Below, in pieces: positions 52,806 to 61,261 of a stretch of 64,000 nucleotides of DNA. Each line of letters opens with the position of its first letter. Positions within the stretch are counted from its first letter, which is position 1. A model generated the notes under the pieces. It worked only from the letters and a program-made list of their open reading frames with translations, ran no database searches and was not told where the DNA came from. The position numbers were made by a program, and so were the translations under genes. The stretch spans positions 62,001 to 126,000 of the forward strand of contig NZ_WXEX01000003.1 in assembly GCF_009877435.1 (NCBI RefSeq), given 5' to 3'. The DNA is from Heliomicrobium gestii (lineage in GTDB: Bacteria > Bacillota > Desulfitobacteriia > Heliobacteriales > Heliobacteriaceae).

Positions 52806-52952
52806 AGGTGTAACCGGTCGGAATATGACGAACGAAAAAAGATGCAAATGGAAGGAATTACTAGTCGTTCTATTGAATATGCATCATTGTGCTAGCGAAA
52901 GGCGCAGTGGAAGCGATGGTCGACCGGAGGCATGAGAGGGGGAACGCGGCTG

Positions 52953-53141
52953 ATGTACATGGTTGCCTTGTTGGCGTTATTCATCGGGGCTGTCATTTGG
53001 CTCGAGTTGGGCCAAAAGAAGAGCTACCGGAAGATGCAGCGGCTTGACCCACAGGCGGTTCGGCGACTGGTCGGACAGGCCCAATCACGGGATCGTTTTC
53101 CCCCGGCGCAGGAGTACGGGACTCGGTATCCCGCCGAATAG
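52953..53141 (+). CDS. Small single-helix membrane protein (62 aa)
   Basis: One N-terminal membrane helix (MYMVALLALFIGAVIWLEL), then a basic, polar tail (KKSYRKMQRLDPQAVRRLVG). Unrecognised. Two starts are possible: ATG 52953 with AGGGGG 10 bases upstream, or ATG 52932 with GGAGG only one base away, adding seven residues. A strong terminator follows, which supports a real gene. Nothing else was found in 52806-52952. Confidence 0.55.
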   Translation: MYMVALLALFIGAVIWLELGQKKSYRKMQRLDPQAVRRLVGQAQSRDRFPPAQEYGTRYPAE

Positions 53142-53176
53142 GTTCGTCTTCTATTAAAATCGAAGTAGGATCAAAG

Positions 53177-53220
53177 AAACCCGCCCTTTTTCTTGCAACA
53201 GAAAGAGGGCGGGTTTTTTT
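53177..53220 (+). terminator. Strong hairpin terminator between the small gene and the amino-acid permease gene
   Basis: 17-bp stem (arms 53177-53193 and 53200-53216, one wobble) and a seven-T run on the plus strand; on the minus strand it may also end the permease transcript. Confidence 0.9.
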
Positions 53221-53264
53221 GACGGTTTTCAATGTGTGCGACCGTATCATCTCCGAACTGAGCG

Positions 53265-54677
53265 CTAGCTCTCCGATGAGTGTTGGTTTCCAGCAGGTGT
53301 TGCGATCCGGCTGTGGGAGTAGCCATAGAGGAAATAGACGACAATTCCTGCCGCCATCCAGATCAAAAACAGCTTCCAGGTGATCCAGGGCAGGGAACCC
53401 ATCAGGAAGGCGCAGAAAAGCACGGCGAGCAGGGGCGTAAAGGGGACGCCGGGGCAACGAAAAGGGCGATTCAATTCGGGACGTTGACGCCGCAGCAGGA
53501 TCACGCCGATAGAGACAAAGACAAAGGCGGACAGGGTGCCCAGATTGACCATCTCCGCCACAATCCCGATGGGAACGAAACCGGCGATAAAGGCGACGAT
53601 AAACCCGGTCAGCCAAGTGGAGACAAAGGGGGTGGAAAAGCGGGGATGCACCTTCGAGAAAAGCGGCGGCAGCAGGCCGTCGCGGCTCATGGCGAAGAAG
53701 ACCCGCGTCTGGCCGAACATCATCACCAGGAGGACTGTCGTGATGCCGGCGATGGCCCCGACAGAGACAAAGCCGGCCAACCAGTTCTGACCGGCCACCT
53801 GCATGGCCAGGGCAACGGGCGCCGAAACGCCTTTGAACTGGTCATAGGGAACAATGCCGGTCAGAATCGCCGAGACGATGATGTAGAGGACGGTGCAGAT
53901 CGCCAGGGAAGCGACGATGCCGATGGGCAGGTCACGCTGGGGGTTCTTTACCTCTTCGGCAGCCGTGGAAACGGCGTCAAAGCCGATGTAAGCGAAAAAG
54001 ACGATGGCGGCGCCGGACCAGATGCCTGAGACGCCGTAGGGCATGAAGGGGATCCAGTTGGCCGGTTTGACATACCAGACACCGACGCCGATGAAGAGGA
54101 AGACGACAACCATCTTGATAAAAACCATGATGTTGTTGACGCGCGCGCTCTCACGGATGCCGATCGACAACAGCGTGGTCACGATCAGGACGATGACCAC
54201 AGCAGGCAGGTTGACGATGCCTCCCGTTGCCGGCGGATTGACAAAGGCCGCTGGCAGGTGGAAGCCAAGCCCTTCGACAAGTTTCACGAAGTAAGCGGAC
54301 CAGCCGATTGAGACCGCGGAAGAGGCCAACCCGTATTCCAGGATGAGGGCCCACCCGATCAGCCAGGCCATAAATTCCCCGAGCGTGGCGTAGGAATAGG
54401 TGTAGGCGCTGCCCGACACGGGGCAGAGGGCGGCGAACTCGGCATAGGCGAGGGCGGCGAAACCGCAGGCCAGGCCGGCGAGCACAAAGGAGAGGACCAG
54501 GGCCGGACCGGCGTGTTCGGCGGCGGCGATGCCGGTCAGGACGAAGATGCCCGTGCCGATGATGGCGCCGATGCCCAGCAGGGTCAGATCAAGGGCGCCC
54601 AGGGTCTTTTTCAGACTGCCTTTCGATTGGGCGAACTCGATCAACTGGTCCAGGTTCTTTTTCCGCCAGAGGTTCAT
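53265..54677 (-). CDS. Amino-acid permease, APC superfamily (YfnA/cationic-type)
   Basis: A 470-aa permease with twelve predicted helices. The helix-1 break GIGAIIGTGIFVLTG and the helix-6 segment FFAYIGFDAVSTAAEEVKNPQRDLP are the APC signatures; the layout best matches YfnA/CAT-like transporters of cationic or neutral amino acids. Specificity cannot be read from sequence. ATG at 54677 with GGAAAGGAG upstream. It stands alone on the minus strand. Confidence 0.9.
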   Translation of the reverse strand: MNLWRKKNLDQLIEFAQSKGSLKKTLGALDLTLLGIGAIIGTGIFVLTGIAAAEHAGPALVLSFVLAGLACGFAALAYAEFAALCPVSGSAYTYSYATLGEFMAWLIGWALILEYGLASSAVSIGWSAYFVKLVEGLGFHLPAAFVNPPATGGIVNLPAVVIVLIVTTLLSIGIRESARVNNIMVFIKMVVVFLFIGVGVWYVKPANWIPFMPYGVSGIWSGAAIVFFAYIGFDAVSTAAEEVKNPQRDLPIGIVASLAICTVLYIIVSAILTGIVPYDQFKGVSAPVALAMQVAGQNWLAGFVSVGAIAGITTVLLVMMFGQTRVFFAMSRDGLLPPLFSKVHPRFSTPFVSTWLTGFIVAFIAGFVPIGIVAEMVNLGTLSAFVFVSIGVILLRRQRPELNRPFRCPGVPFTPLLAVLFCAFLMGSLPWITWKLFLIWMAAGIVVYFLYGYSHSRIATPAGNQHSSES

Positions 54678-54864
54678 GAAGAGAGGCTCCTTTCCTTCCG
54701 TAAGCTATGGGCATAAGGGTTGCTTAAATGAGGTCGCGCAATGACGGGCATTAAAAGTTTTCCCTGCCCGGGTTTTGGATATCACGATTGGCTGTGCGAT
54801 CCAACAAGCACATATTATACGCATTTGTCCTTTTTTACACAAGTGTCCTTCTCCGGTGGACAAA

Positions 54865-54897
54865 GAAAAAAGGCGATCTGGAATTCCCGGATCGCCT
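54865..54897 (-). terminator. Terminator of the small Cys-rich gene
   Basis: On the minus strand AGGCGATC and GATCGCCT form an 8-bp stem followed by TTTTTTC, 16 bases after the stop at 54914. The remaining 190 bases up to the permease gene show nothing. Confidence 0.75.
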
Positions 54898-54913
54898 GTG
54901 TTTGGGGCTAGGG

Positions 54914-55090
54914 CTATCGATCATCGTCGCGCCGGTGGATGCATTCTTCAAAGGCTCGCTTCATCGCTTGTGTATGTACGGGGTTGATTGAGATACGGTC
55001 CGCCGGGTTGGTGTAGCACCATGGGGCCATGGGGCATTCAGAGCATTTGCCGGCTCGGTGCGGCCGCGGCAAGGGGATGATTCTGGCCAT
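54914..55090 (-). CDS. Small Cys-containing protein with forespore-type promoter (58 aa)
   Basis: 58 codons with AGGAGGTAG 7 bases upstream of the ATG, a sigma F/G-like promoter and its own terminator. The protein is basic, with KCSECPMAPWCYT near residues 15-27 (C-x2-C-x5-C) and a fourth cysteine at position 50, possibly a zinc or iron-sulfur site. No membrane helix. I recognise no family; the promoter suggests a small spore protein. Confidence 0.65.
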   Translation of the reverse strand: MARIIPLPRPHRAGKCSECPMAPWCYTNPADRISINPVHTQAMKRAFEECIHRRDDDR

Positions 55091-55110
55091 TCACACTACC
55101 TCCTGCATGC

Positions 55111-55141
55111 CAGTATGCCCGCGGCCCTTCGCAAACATGCC
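55111..55141 (-). promoter_or_regulatory. Candidate forespore (sigma F/G-type) promoter for the small Cys protein
   Basis: Minus strand: GGCATG, 18 bases, CATACTG. Spacing and boxes almost equal those before the cortex hydrolase (TGCATG-18-CATACTA). Confidence 0.5.
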
Positions 55142-55142
55142 T

Positions 55143-55172
55143 GTCCTATTTTTTCCAATTAGGCCATAGAGT
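55143..55172 (+). promoter_or_regulatory. Candidate sigma-E promoter of spoIVFA-spoIVFB
   Basis: GTCCTATT, 14 bases, CATAGAGT: seven of eight and six of eight positions of the mother-cell sigma-E consensus (GTCATATT / CATACAMT) with the preferred spacer, ending 32 bases before the GTG start. Confidence 0.55.
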
Positions 55173-55203
55173 GTATCAGGTATGGCGAATAGGGGGGATA
55201 GGT

Positions 55204-56085
55204 GTGAAGAAGTCGATCATTCCCGAAGGGGGCGAATGGATCCTCAATCGACGACGCCGCCGTCCGGCGCCGTCGGGCGAGAGCCTTCGCGAACCGGAAC
55301 GGGAGATCGGCCCTGAACCGCCGAAGGACGGAATGGGCGGTGGAAGCGGCGGCGCCGGGGGGAACCGCTGGCTCAGCCGTTTTGGTCTTGCCGCTTCACG
55401 GAGTTGGTTTCCGAGCGATGAGACAGCCCGCTGGGGCGAATCGCCGCCAGGCAGGGGGGAGGCATCGCTGCTGCGACGCTGGCTCTGGCAGACGGCCATC
55501 TCGTTGGCGCTCTTCGCAATCTGCTGGCAGATCTTCCAGTTTGACCAGCCCTGGGCACGGTGGCTGCAGGGCGAGGTTCGGCGCGTTGCTACTGAGAATG
55601 TCGAATATGAGGCCCTCCATGAAGCCGTCTTGCGCCTGGGTCTCTGGACCGACGCGGCTGCCGTCACGCCTGTCTTTGCCCCTGCCGGCGGCGGCGCGCG
55701 GGTGGGCCTTCCAGTGGACAGGCCGGTCAAGGGCATCCTCGTCCAGACCTATGGGCAGCGAGGGGGTCAATTTTATCCCGGCGTTCGCATCGCGGCGCCC
55801 GCCGGATCGGCTGTCACCGCCGGTGTCGCCGGCAAGGTGGCGGTCACATGGGTGGAAAACGGCGGTCACTTCGTCCAGATCGCGGTCGATGATGGAACGG
55901 TGCGCATCCTGGGCCCGCTGGAATCGACGGAGGTCAAAACCGGTCAGGCCGTCGGATTGGAAACGCTCCTGGGTCGCCTGGCCCGCAGTGAATCGGACGG
56001 TCAAGCGCAACTCTACCTGGAGGTTCGCCGGGAGGGACACAGCGTCGATCCCTTTGAAGGGGAAAAGGGGGGGCGTCCCCAGTGA
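55204..56085 (+). CDS. spoIVFA: Stage IV sporulation protein FA
   Basis: Regulator and scaffold of the SpoIVFB protease in the outer forespore membrane. 293 aa: a long basic, Gly/Pro-rich cytosolic part (1-95), one membrane helix (about 98-115, ISLALFAICWQIF), then an M23-like LytM domain (GILVQTYGQRGGQFYPGVRIAAPAG, GGHFVQIAVDDG) that lacks a full zinc site, as is usual for SpoIVFA. Identification rests on architecture and on the overlap with spoIVFB. GTG at 55204 follows AGGGGGG; the frame's earlier ATG lies at the promoter. Confidence 0.85.
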   Translation: MKKSIIPEGGEWILNRRRRRPAPSGESLREPEREIGPEPPKDGMGGGSGGAGGNRWLSRFGLAASRSWFPSDETARWGESPPGRGEASLLRRWLWQTAISLALFAICWQIFQFDQPWARWLQGEVRRVATENVEYEALHEAVLRLGLWTDAAAVTPVFAPAGGGARVGLPVDRPVKGILVQTYGQRGGQFYPGVRIAAPAGSAVTAGVAGKVAVTWVENGGHFVQIAVDDGTVRILGPLESTEVKTGQAVGLETLLGRLARSESDGQAQLYLEVRREGHSVDPFEGEKGGRPQ

Positions 56086-56969
56086 GAATCGTCCGCCTGG
56101 CCGGGGTGGACGTGCGGATCAACGAATGGCTCATCGTGCTGGCGGCGTTGTATGTCTGGGCAGGTGTCGTTACGGAAGTGGCTCTCGCCTTTGCCTGTGT
56201 GGCCTGGCATGAGTTTGGCCATGTGCTTGCAGCCCGGCGCAAAGGCTTCGCTGTGCAGGAGGTTGAGTTTTTTCCCTTCGGCGGTGTCGCGCGCCTTGAA
56301 CCCGGCCTGGAACAAAGCCCCGGCGATGAAATTCCTGTTGTTCTCGCCGGTCCACTCTTTTCCTTTCTCCTCCTGTTGATCCTGGAAGGTGGAGTGCGCC
56401 TGGGCGTCGACTGGGGTGACTATTTTGACTTCCTGCGCAACGTCAATTTCTCGATCGGCCTGTTTAACCTGTTGCCGATCCTGCCCTTAGATGGCGGTCG
56501 TCTCTGCCGGGCCTGGCTGGCCGGGCGCTGGGGCGTCATGGGCGCCTCTTTGCGCACCGCCGGTTGGGGGGAAGGCCTCGCCCTGCTCTTTGGCCTGCTG
56601 GCGATCGCCGGCCTTTACGGGGGACGGAGCGGTCTTGACCTGCCCTTGATCGCCGGATTTCTTTTTTTGGGCGCCCACAAGGAAAGGAGCAACGGCCCCA
56701 TGTTTTTCTGGAACCTGCTCCGGGTAAAACGACGCAAACTGACGGGTCAGGCGGCCTGGAGCGGCGAGGTGGTCGTTGCCCGGCGTGATGCGCGCGTCTC
56801 CAGCCTGCTGCCGCGCATCGTCCCTCAGCGGTGCCTGCTTGTCACGGTTATCGACGGGGAAGGCGCCGTTATCGGCCAGGTCAGTGAGAGCGAACTGCTC
56901 CAACAGATGCTGCAAGGCAAGGAAGACCTGGCCGTTGGGGAACTGATTCGCAAAGACGGTGGGCGATAG
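56082..56969 (+). CDS. spoIVFB: Stage IV sporulation protein FB, site-2 (M50) metalloprotease
   Basis: The intramembrane protease that removes the pro-sequence of SigK. 295 aa with about six helices. HEFGH zinc motif at 43-47, and LPILPLDGG with Asp137 as third ligand. A C-terminal CBS-like region (about 220-290, ARVSSLLPRIVPQRCLLVTVID) may sense nucleotides. GTG start overlaps the spoIVFA stop (GTGA). The substrate gene sigK lies at 3.5-4.3 kb. Confidence 0.93.
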   Translation: MRIVRLAGVDVRINEWLIVLAALYVWAGVVTEVALAFACVAWHEFGHVLAARRKGFAVQEVEFFPFGGVARLEPGLEQSPGDEIPVVLAGPLFSFLLLLILEGGVRLGVDWGDYFDFLRNVNFSIGLFNLLPILPLDGGRLCRAWLAGRWGVMGASLRTAGWGEGLALLFGLLAIAGLYGGRSGLDLPLIAGFLFLGAHKERSNGPMFFWNLLRVKRRKLTGQAAWSGEVVVARRDARVSSLLPRIVPQRCLLVTVIDGEGAVIGQVSESELLQQMLQGKEDLAVGELIRKDGGR

Positions 56970-57092
56970 GCCAAAAAAGCGTCCGGCGGGGTTGTCTTTC
57001 CGGGTTAAAGGGGATAATCTTATCGTAAGTTCCGTTATCATTGTGTATGGGTTATAATTGAACGAATCAGCGCGTGAGGCGGGGATACCAGT

Positions 57093-59087
57093 TTGAGTCG
57101 TAAAAATGAAATCAGCAAAATCCTAGAAGACGAATTGCTGCAAAAGGTGACGAAACCGACGCGGTATACGGGAGGCGAACACAACCAGGTAAAAAAGGAC
57201 GGGTCACAGGTCGATGTGACGATGGCCTTCGCCTTTCCCGATGTCTATGAGGTCGGCATGTCCCACCTGGGTTTGCGCATCCTGTACCACCTGATCAACG
57301 AACAGCCGCGTATGGCGATGGAGCGGGTCTTCGCTCCCTGGCCCGATATGGAGAAAGCCATGCGGTCGCGAGGCGTGCCGCTGTTTTCCCTGGAGAGCCG
57401 GCGACCGCTGACAGAATTCGATGTGCTCGGTTTTACCCTGCAGTATGAGATGTCCTACAGCAATATCCTCAACATGCTTGACCTGGCCGGCATCCCGCTC
57501 TTTGCCGAGGAACGGGGGGACGGCGATCCGCTGATCATGGCGGGCGGCCCCTGCGCCGTGAACCCGGAGCCCGTGGCGCCCTTTTTGGATCTGATCCTCC
57601 TTGGCGAAGGGGAGGAGACACTGCCGCGGGTTCTGCAGACCATCGCAGACTTTAAAAGCGAGACAGCCTTTCCGGCTGGCGGAGCCGACTGCGGCGGCGA
57701 ACAGGTTGAAACCGGCGCGGCGTCGCCGCAGACTGGCAAGGCGCACCGGGGCGATCGCTCCCGCCGGGAGACGCTGCTGCTTCGATTGGCCGCTATCCCC
57801 GGCGTCTACGTGCCTGCCTTCTACCGGCCTGAGTATGAAGAGAACGGGCGTTTTCTCGGCACGAAGCCGATGCGGCCCGGTGTTCCGGAAAAGGTGAAGA
57901 AACAGATCGTCACCGATCTGGACAAGGCCTACTTTCCCACCACATCGCTGGTGCCCTTCATGGACGTGATCCACGACCGGGTCATGCTCGAAGTGCTCCG
58001 CGGCTGTTCCCGCGCCTGCCGCTTCTGTCAGGCCGGGAGCATCTACCGGCCTGTTCGGGAGCGCTCCCCGGAGACGTTGAAGCGGCAGGCGGAAGAGCTC
58101 GTGAAGGCGACGGGCTACGACGAGATCGCCTTGACCTCCTTGAGCACCGCCGACTACACCTGTGTCGAGCCCCTGATCAAGGAATTGATCGCCACCCATG
58201 CCGGGCAGAAGGTGGGTCTCTCCTTGCCGTCGCTGCGCGTGGACGCCTTCTCCGTCGACCTGGCCAAAGAGGTCCAGAAGGTGCGCAAGACCGGCCTCAC
58301 CTTCGCGCCGGAAGCTGGCACCCAGCGCCTGCGCGATGTGATCAACAAGGGGGTCACTGAATCGGACCTGATGGAGACGGTCGAGAGCGCCTTTTCCAGC
58401 GGCTGGACCGGTCTCAAGCTCTACTTCATGATTGGCCTGCCGACGGAGACGGAGGAGGACCTGGAAGGGATCGCTCGCCTGGCCGAACAGGTCGTGTACA
58501 AGGGAACGGCGATCCTGCGGGAAAAGGGCATCAAAAAGAGCGTCCGCGTCACCGTCAGCACCTCATCCTTTGTGCCCAAAGCGCAGACCCCCTTTCAGTG
58601 GGAGCCTCAGGCCGCCATGGCCGACCTGGAGGCGAAACAGGCCTTCTTGAAACAGCGGCTTCGCGACCGCCGCATCAGCTACAACTGGCATGACGCCCAG
58701 ATCAGCTTTCTCGAAGCCGTCTTTGCCAAGGGTGACCGCCGGCTCGCCCAGGTGCTCCACCGGGCTTGGCAAAAAGGCTGTGTCTTCGACGGCTGGTCTG
58801 AATTCTTCCGCTATGACACGTGGATGGAGGCGTTCCGGGAGTGCGGCGTCGATCCGGCTGAGTACGCCTACCGGGCCATCGGCTATGATGACCCATTGCC
58901 CTGGGACCACCTCGATTTTGGCGTCTCTCGCCAGTATCTCATCAGGGAACATAAAAACGCCCTGGCGGCATCGCTGACCCGGGACTGCCGGGTCGACTCA
59001 TGCGCCGGATGTGGCGTCTGTCCGACTTTAGGGGTAAGTATCGATTTGCGGGGTGGTGACCATGTTCCGAGTCCGGATCGCCTTTAG
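57093..59087 (+). CDS. Radical SAM protein with B12-binding-like N-terminus (TIGR03960-like)
   Basis: 664 aa. The N-terminal domain (PDVYEVGMSHLGLRILYHLI...) is of the B12-binding-like type; residues about 295-520 form the radical SAM core with CSRACRFC (Cys305, Cys309, Cys312). A C-terminal cluster CRVDSCAGCGVCP may bind another iron-sulfur centre. A 40-residue low-complexity stretch (about 190-228) is inserted between the domains. TTG start after GAGGCGGGG. It overlaps the DUF2344 gene by 26 bases; the two are fused in some bacteria. Proposed roles (RNA or protein modification) are unproven. Confidence 0.88.
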   Translation: MSRKNEISKILEDELLQKVTKPTRYTGGEHNQVKKDGSQVDVTMAFAFPDVYEVGMSHLGLRILYHLINEQPRMAMERVFAPWPDMEKAMRSRGVPLFSLESRRPLTEFDVLGFTLQYEMSYSNILNMLDLAGIPLFAEERGDGDPLIMAGGPCAVNPEPVAPFLDLILLGEGEETLPRVLQTIADFKSETAFPAGGADCGGEQVETGAASPQTGKAHRGDRSRRETLLLRLAAIPGVYVPAFYRPEYEENGRFLGTKPMRPGVPEKVKKQIVTDLDKAYFPTTSLVPFMDVIHDRVMLEVLRGCSRACRFCQAGSIYRPVRERSPETLKRQAEELVKATGYDEIALTSLSTADYTCVEPLIKELIATHAGQKVGLSLPSLRVDAFSVDLAKEVQKVRKTGLTFAPEAGTQRLRDVINKGVTESDLMETVESAFSSGWTGLKLYFMIGLPTETEEDLEGIARLAEQVVYKGTAILREKGIKKSVRVTVSTSSFVPKAQTPFQWEPQAAMADLEAKQAFLKQRLRDRRISYNWHDAQISFLEAVFAKGDRRLAQVLHRAWQKGCVFDGWSEFFRYDTWMEAFRECGVDPAEYAYRAIGYDDPLPWDHLDFGVSRQYLIREHKNALAASLTRDCRVDSCAGCGVCPTLGVSIDLRGGDHVPSPDRL

Positions 59088-59760
59088 CAAACAGGATCCG
59101 GTGCGCTGGCTCTCCCATCTGGACACCCAGAAAGCTTTTGAGCGGGCCATGCGCCGCGCGGCCATCCCTCTGGCCTTTTCAGAGGGCTTCAATCCCCACC
59201 CTAAGATCGCCTTCGCATCGGCGCTGGCCGTCGGGATCGTCTCTTTTGGCGAGTATGTCGACATCGATCTGGCAGAGTCTGTAGACCCGGAAGCGGTGAA
59301 GGAACGGCTGCAAAAAGCCATGCCCGAGGGATTCGGCATCCACGGCGTCAAGGCCGTTCCGCCGGGAACACAGGCGTTGATGGCCGCCGTCAACCGCGCC
59401 CAGTACCGCCTGCGGGCGCCGTTGCAAGAACCCTTTGATGAGGCGGCGATCAGCGAGGCCCTGACCAGGAGCCTGGCCGAGACATCCTGGCTGGTGGAAC
59501 GGGAAGGGAAAAAAGGCGTCTCCACACGGGAGATCCGTCCCGGTCTTTTCCAACTGTCCGGCTCCCGAACCGACGACGCCGTACTTTTGGAGATGCTCGT
59601 CCAGACCGGCAGCGAGGGCAATGTCCGTCCCGAAGAGGTCTTAGAGGCGGTGTGTCGGTACGGCCGCCTGCTGGTCGATCGGGAGCGAGTCCGCATCCTC
59701 CGTCTCGGCTTGTTTGTCGCCCAGGGAGAGCGGCTGCTGACGCCGATGGACGTCCTATGA
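59062..59760 (+). CDS. DUF2344 protein (TIGR03936-like), partner of the radical SAM protein
   Basis: 232 aa. Conserved blocks FSKQDPVRWLSHLDTQKAFERAMRRAAIPLAFSEGFNPHPKI (partly quoted: WLSHLDTQKAFERAMRRA, FSEGFNPHPK) define the family. It accompanies radical SAM TIGR03960 proteins and RNase G, hinting at RNA metabolism, but activity is unknown. ATG 59062 follows GGGGTGGTGACC; a GTG three codons earlier is possible. The stop overlaps rng (ATGA). Confidence 0.88.
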   Translation: MFRVRIAFSKQDPVRWLSHLDTQKAFERAMRRAAIPLAFSEGFNPHPKIAFASALAVGIVSFGEYVDIDLAESVDPEAVKERLQKAMPEGFGIHGVKAVPPGTQALMAAVNRAQYRLRAPLQEPFDEAAISEALTRSLAETSWLVEREGKKGVSTREIRPGLFQLSGSRTDDAVLLEMLVQTGSEGNVRPEEVLEAVCRYGRLLVDRERVRILRLGLFVAQGERLLTPMDVL

Positions 59761-60998
59761 ACAAGACCGTCCTTGTTCAGGCTGACCAGGAATGGACAAA
59801 GGTAGCTGTCTTAGAGGAAGAGCGCCTCGTCGAGGTCCACTGGGAGCAGAGCGATCAGGGCGTTCTGGTGGGGAACATCTATAAGGGCCGTGTGGAAAAC
59901 GTGCTGCCGGGCATGCAGGCGGCTTTCGTCGATATCGGTTGGGAACGGAATGCCTTTCTTGTCCTTGCCGACGCGCTGCCGCCTGACTTAAAGGATCTGC
60001 GCGCCGGTCTTTCAATCGATGATATCCTCAAACCGGGCCAAGAAGTGACGGTCCAAGTGCTCAAGGAGGGGATCGGCGGCAAGGGGCCTCGCGTGACCTG
60101 CCACTTGACCCTGCCTGGACGCTGGGTCGTCTTGTTGCCTGACGGCGATCAAGGAGGCGTCTCCCGGCGGATCGATGATCCGGCGGAACGGGAACGCCTT
60201 CGCCAATTGGTTGAACAAGTGCGCCCGCCCGGGATGGGACTCATCGTCCGTACGACGGCGGCCGGCGCCGCAGAAGAGGAACTGGCTGCCGATGTGGCCC
60301 GCTTGGCCAAGCGCTGGGAGAGGATACACGAAAAGGCCAGCCGCCGACCGGCGCCCTGCCTGATCGACGGCAGCGGCGACCTGGTCGAACGGCTCCTGCG
60401 CGATCGCATTGACGCTGAGGTGGCGCTGATTCGGGTCAGCGATCTCGATGTGTACAACCGGATGTGGGAGTGGGCCGGCGAAAACCTGCCGGCGCTTCGC
60501 CAGCGTTTGCATCTGGAAGAGGGACGCGACTTTTGGGCCGAGCACAACCTGCACAGCGAGATCGACAAAGCCTTGCGTCCCAAGGTCTGGCTCAAGTCGG
60601 GTGGCTATCTGGTCATCGAGGAGACGGAAGCGCTCACCGTCATCGACGTGAACACAGGCCGTTTCACCGGTTCCGTCAATCTGGAGGAGACGATCCGCCA
60701 GACCAATATTGAGGCGGCTCGCGAGGTGCCGCGCCAGCTCCGCCTGCGCGAGATCGGCGGGATCATCATCATCGATTTTATCGACATGCGTGACGAGCGA
60801 CACCGCGCCGAGGTCCTGGAGACGCTGGAGGCGCACCTGGCGCGGGATAAGACGCGGACGAGCGTGCTGGGGTTGACGGCGCTGGGGCTGGTGGAGATGA
60901 CCCGCAAGAAGGTGCGTCCGAGCCTCGCCTCGCTCCTGACGACCCCATGCGACTGTTGTGACGGGAGGGGACGGGTCGTGAAGGGGGAAACCCCCTGA
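59757..60998 (+). CDS. rng: Ribonuclease E/G family endoribonuclease
   Basis: 413 aa, RNase G-sized. S1 domain near the N-terminus (NIYKGRVENVLPGMQAAFVDIG), DNase I-like catalytic domain with VIDVNTGRFTG (Asp297; its magnesium partner about 40 residues later in IIIIDFIDM), and CDCCDGRGR near the C-terminus as zinc link for tetramers. Its ATG overlaps the DUF2344 stop. In relatives rplU-rpmA-obg usually follow; here the transcript ends at a hairpin and unrelated genes follow. Confidence 0.93.
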   Translation: MNKTVLVQADQEWTKVAVLEEERLVEVHWEQSDQGVLVGNIYKGRVENVLPGMQAAFVDIGWERNAFLVLADALPPDLKDLRAGLSIDDILKPGQEVTVQVLKEGIGGKGPRVTCHLTLPGRWVVLLPDGDQGGVSRRIDDPAERERLRQLVEQVRPPGMGLIVRTTAAGAAEEELAADVARLAKRWERIHEKASRRPAPCLIDGSGDLVERLLRDRIDAEVALIRVSDLDVYNRMWEWAGENLPALRQRLHLEEGRDFWAEHNLHSEIDKALRPKVWLKSGGYLVIEETEALTVIDVNTGRFTGSVNLEETIRQTNIEAAREVPRQLRLREIGGIIIIDFIDMRDERHRAEVLETLEAHLARDKTRTSVLGLTALGLVEMTRKKVRPSLASLLTTPCDCCDGRGRVVKGETP

Positions 60999-61049
60999 CC
61001 CTTGACGCCTTCCCTTGCGCTCGCAGATCCGCCCAACCAATTGCAGATT

Positions 61050-61081
61050 GAAGCGCCCTGGACTTTCTGGGGCGCTTTTCC
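61050..61081 (+). terminator. Terminator after rng
   Basis: AAGCGCCC pairs with GGGCGCTT, then TTTTCC. 50 bases after the rng stop. Confidence 0.7.
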
Positions 61082-61153
61082 ATTTGATTTTTTCATTTCC
61101 TGGTCCTTGACCAGAACTGCTCAGGCGATAGATGTGACGACAGGTGTCGACAC

Positions 61154-61182
61154 TTTAAAACCTCGAAAGAATCGTTTATAAA
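61154..61182 (+). promoter_or_regulatory. Possible promoter and operator of the His-rich protein gene
   Basis: TTTAAA, 17 bases, TATAAA. A perfect palindrome GTGTCGACAC (61144-61153) abuts the -35 box, and AAACTTT is repeated just after the -10 box. A regulator, perhaps the downstream OmpR-type protein, could bind here. Confidence 0.4.
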
Positions 61183-61261
61183 CTTTTTAAACTTTCTTTA
61201 TTGCCGCTTATCCTTTGCGGATTAGAATGACCTCACAAGATAAACGAAGGAGGTTGTTCGA

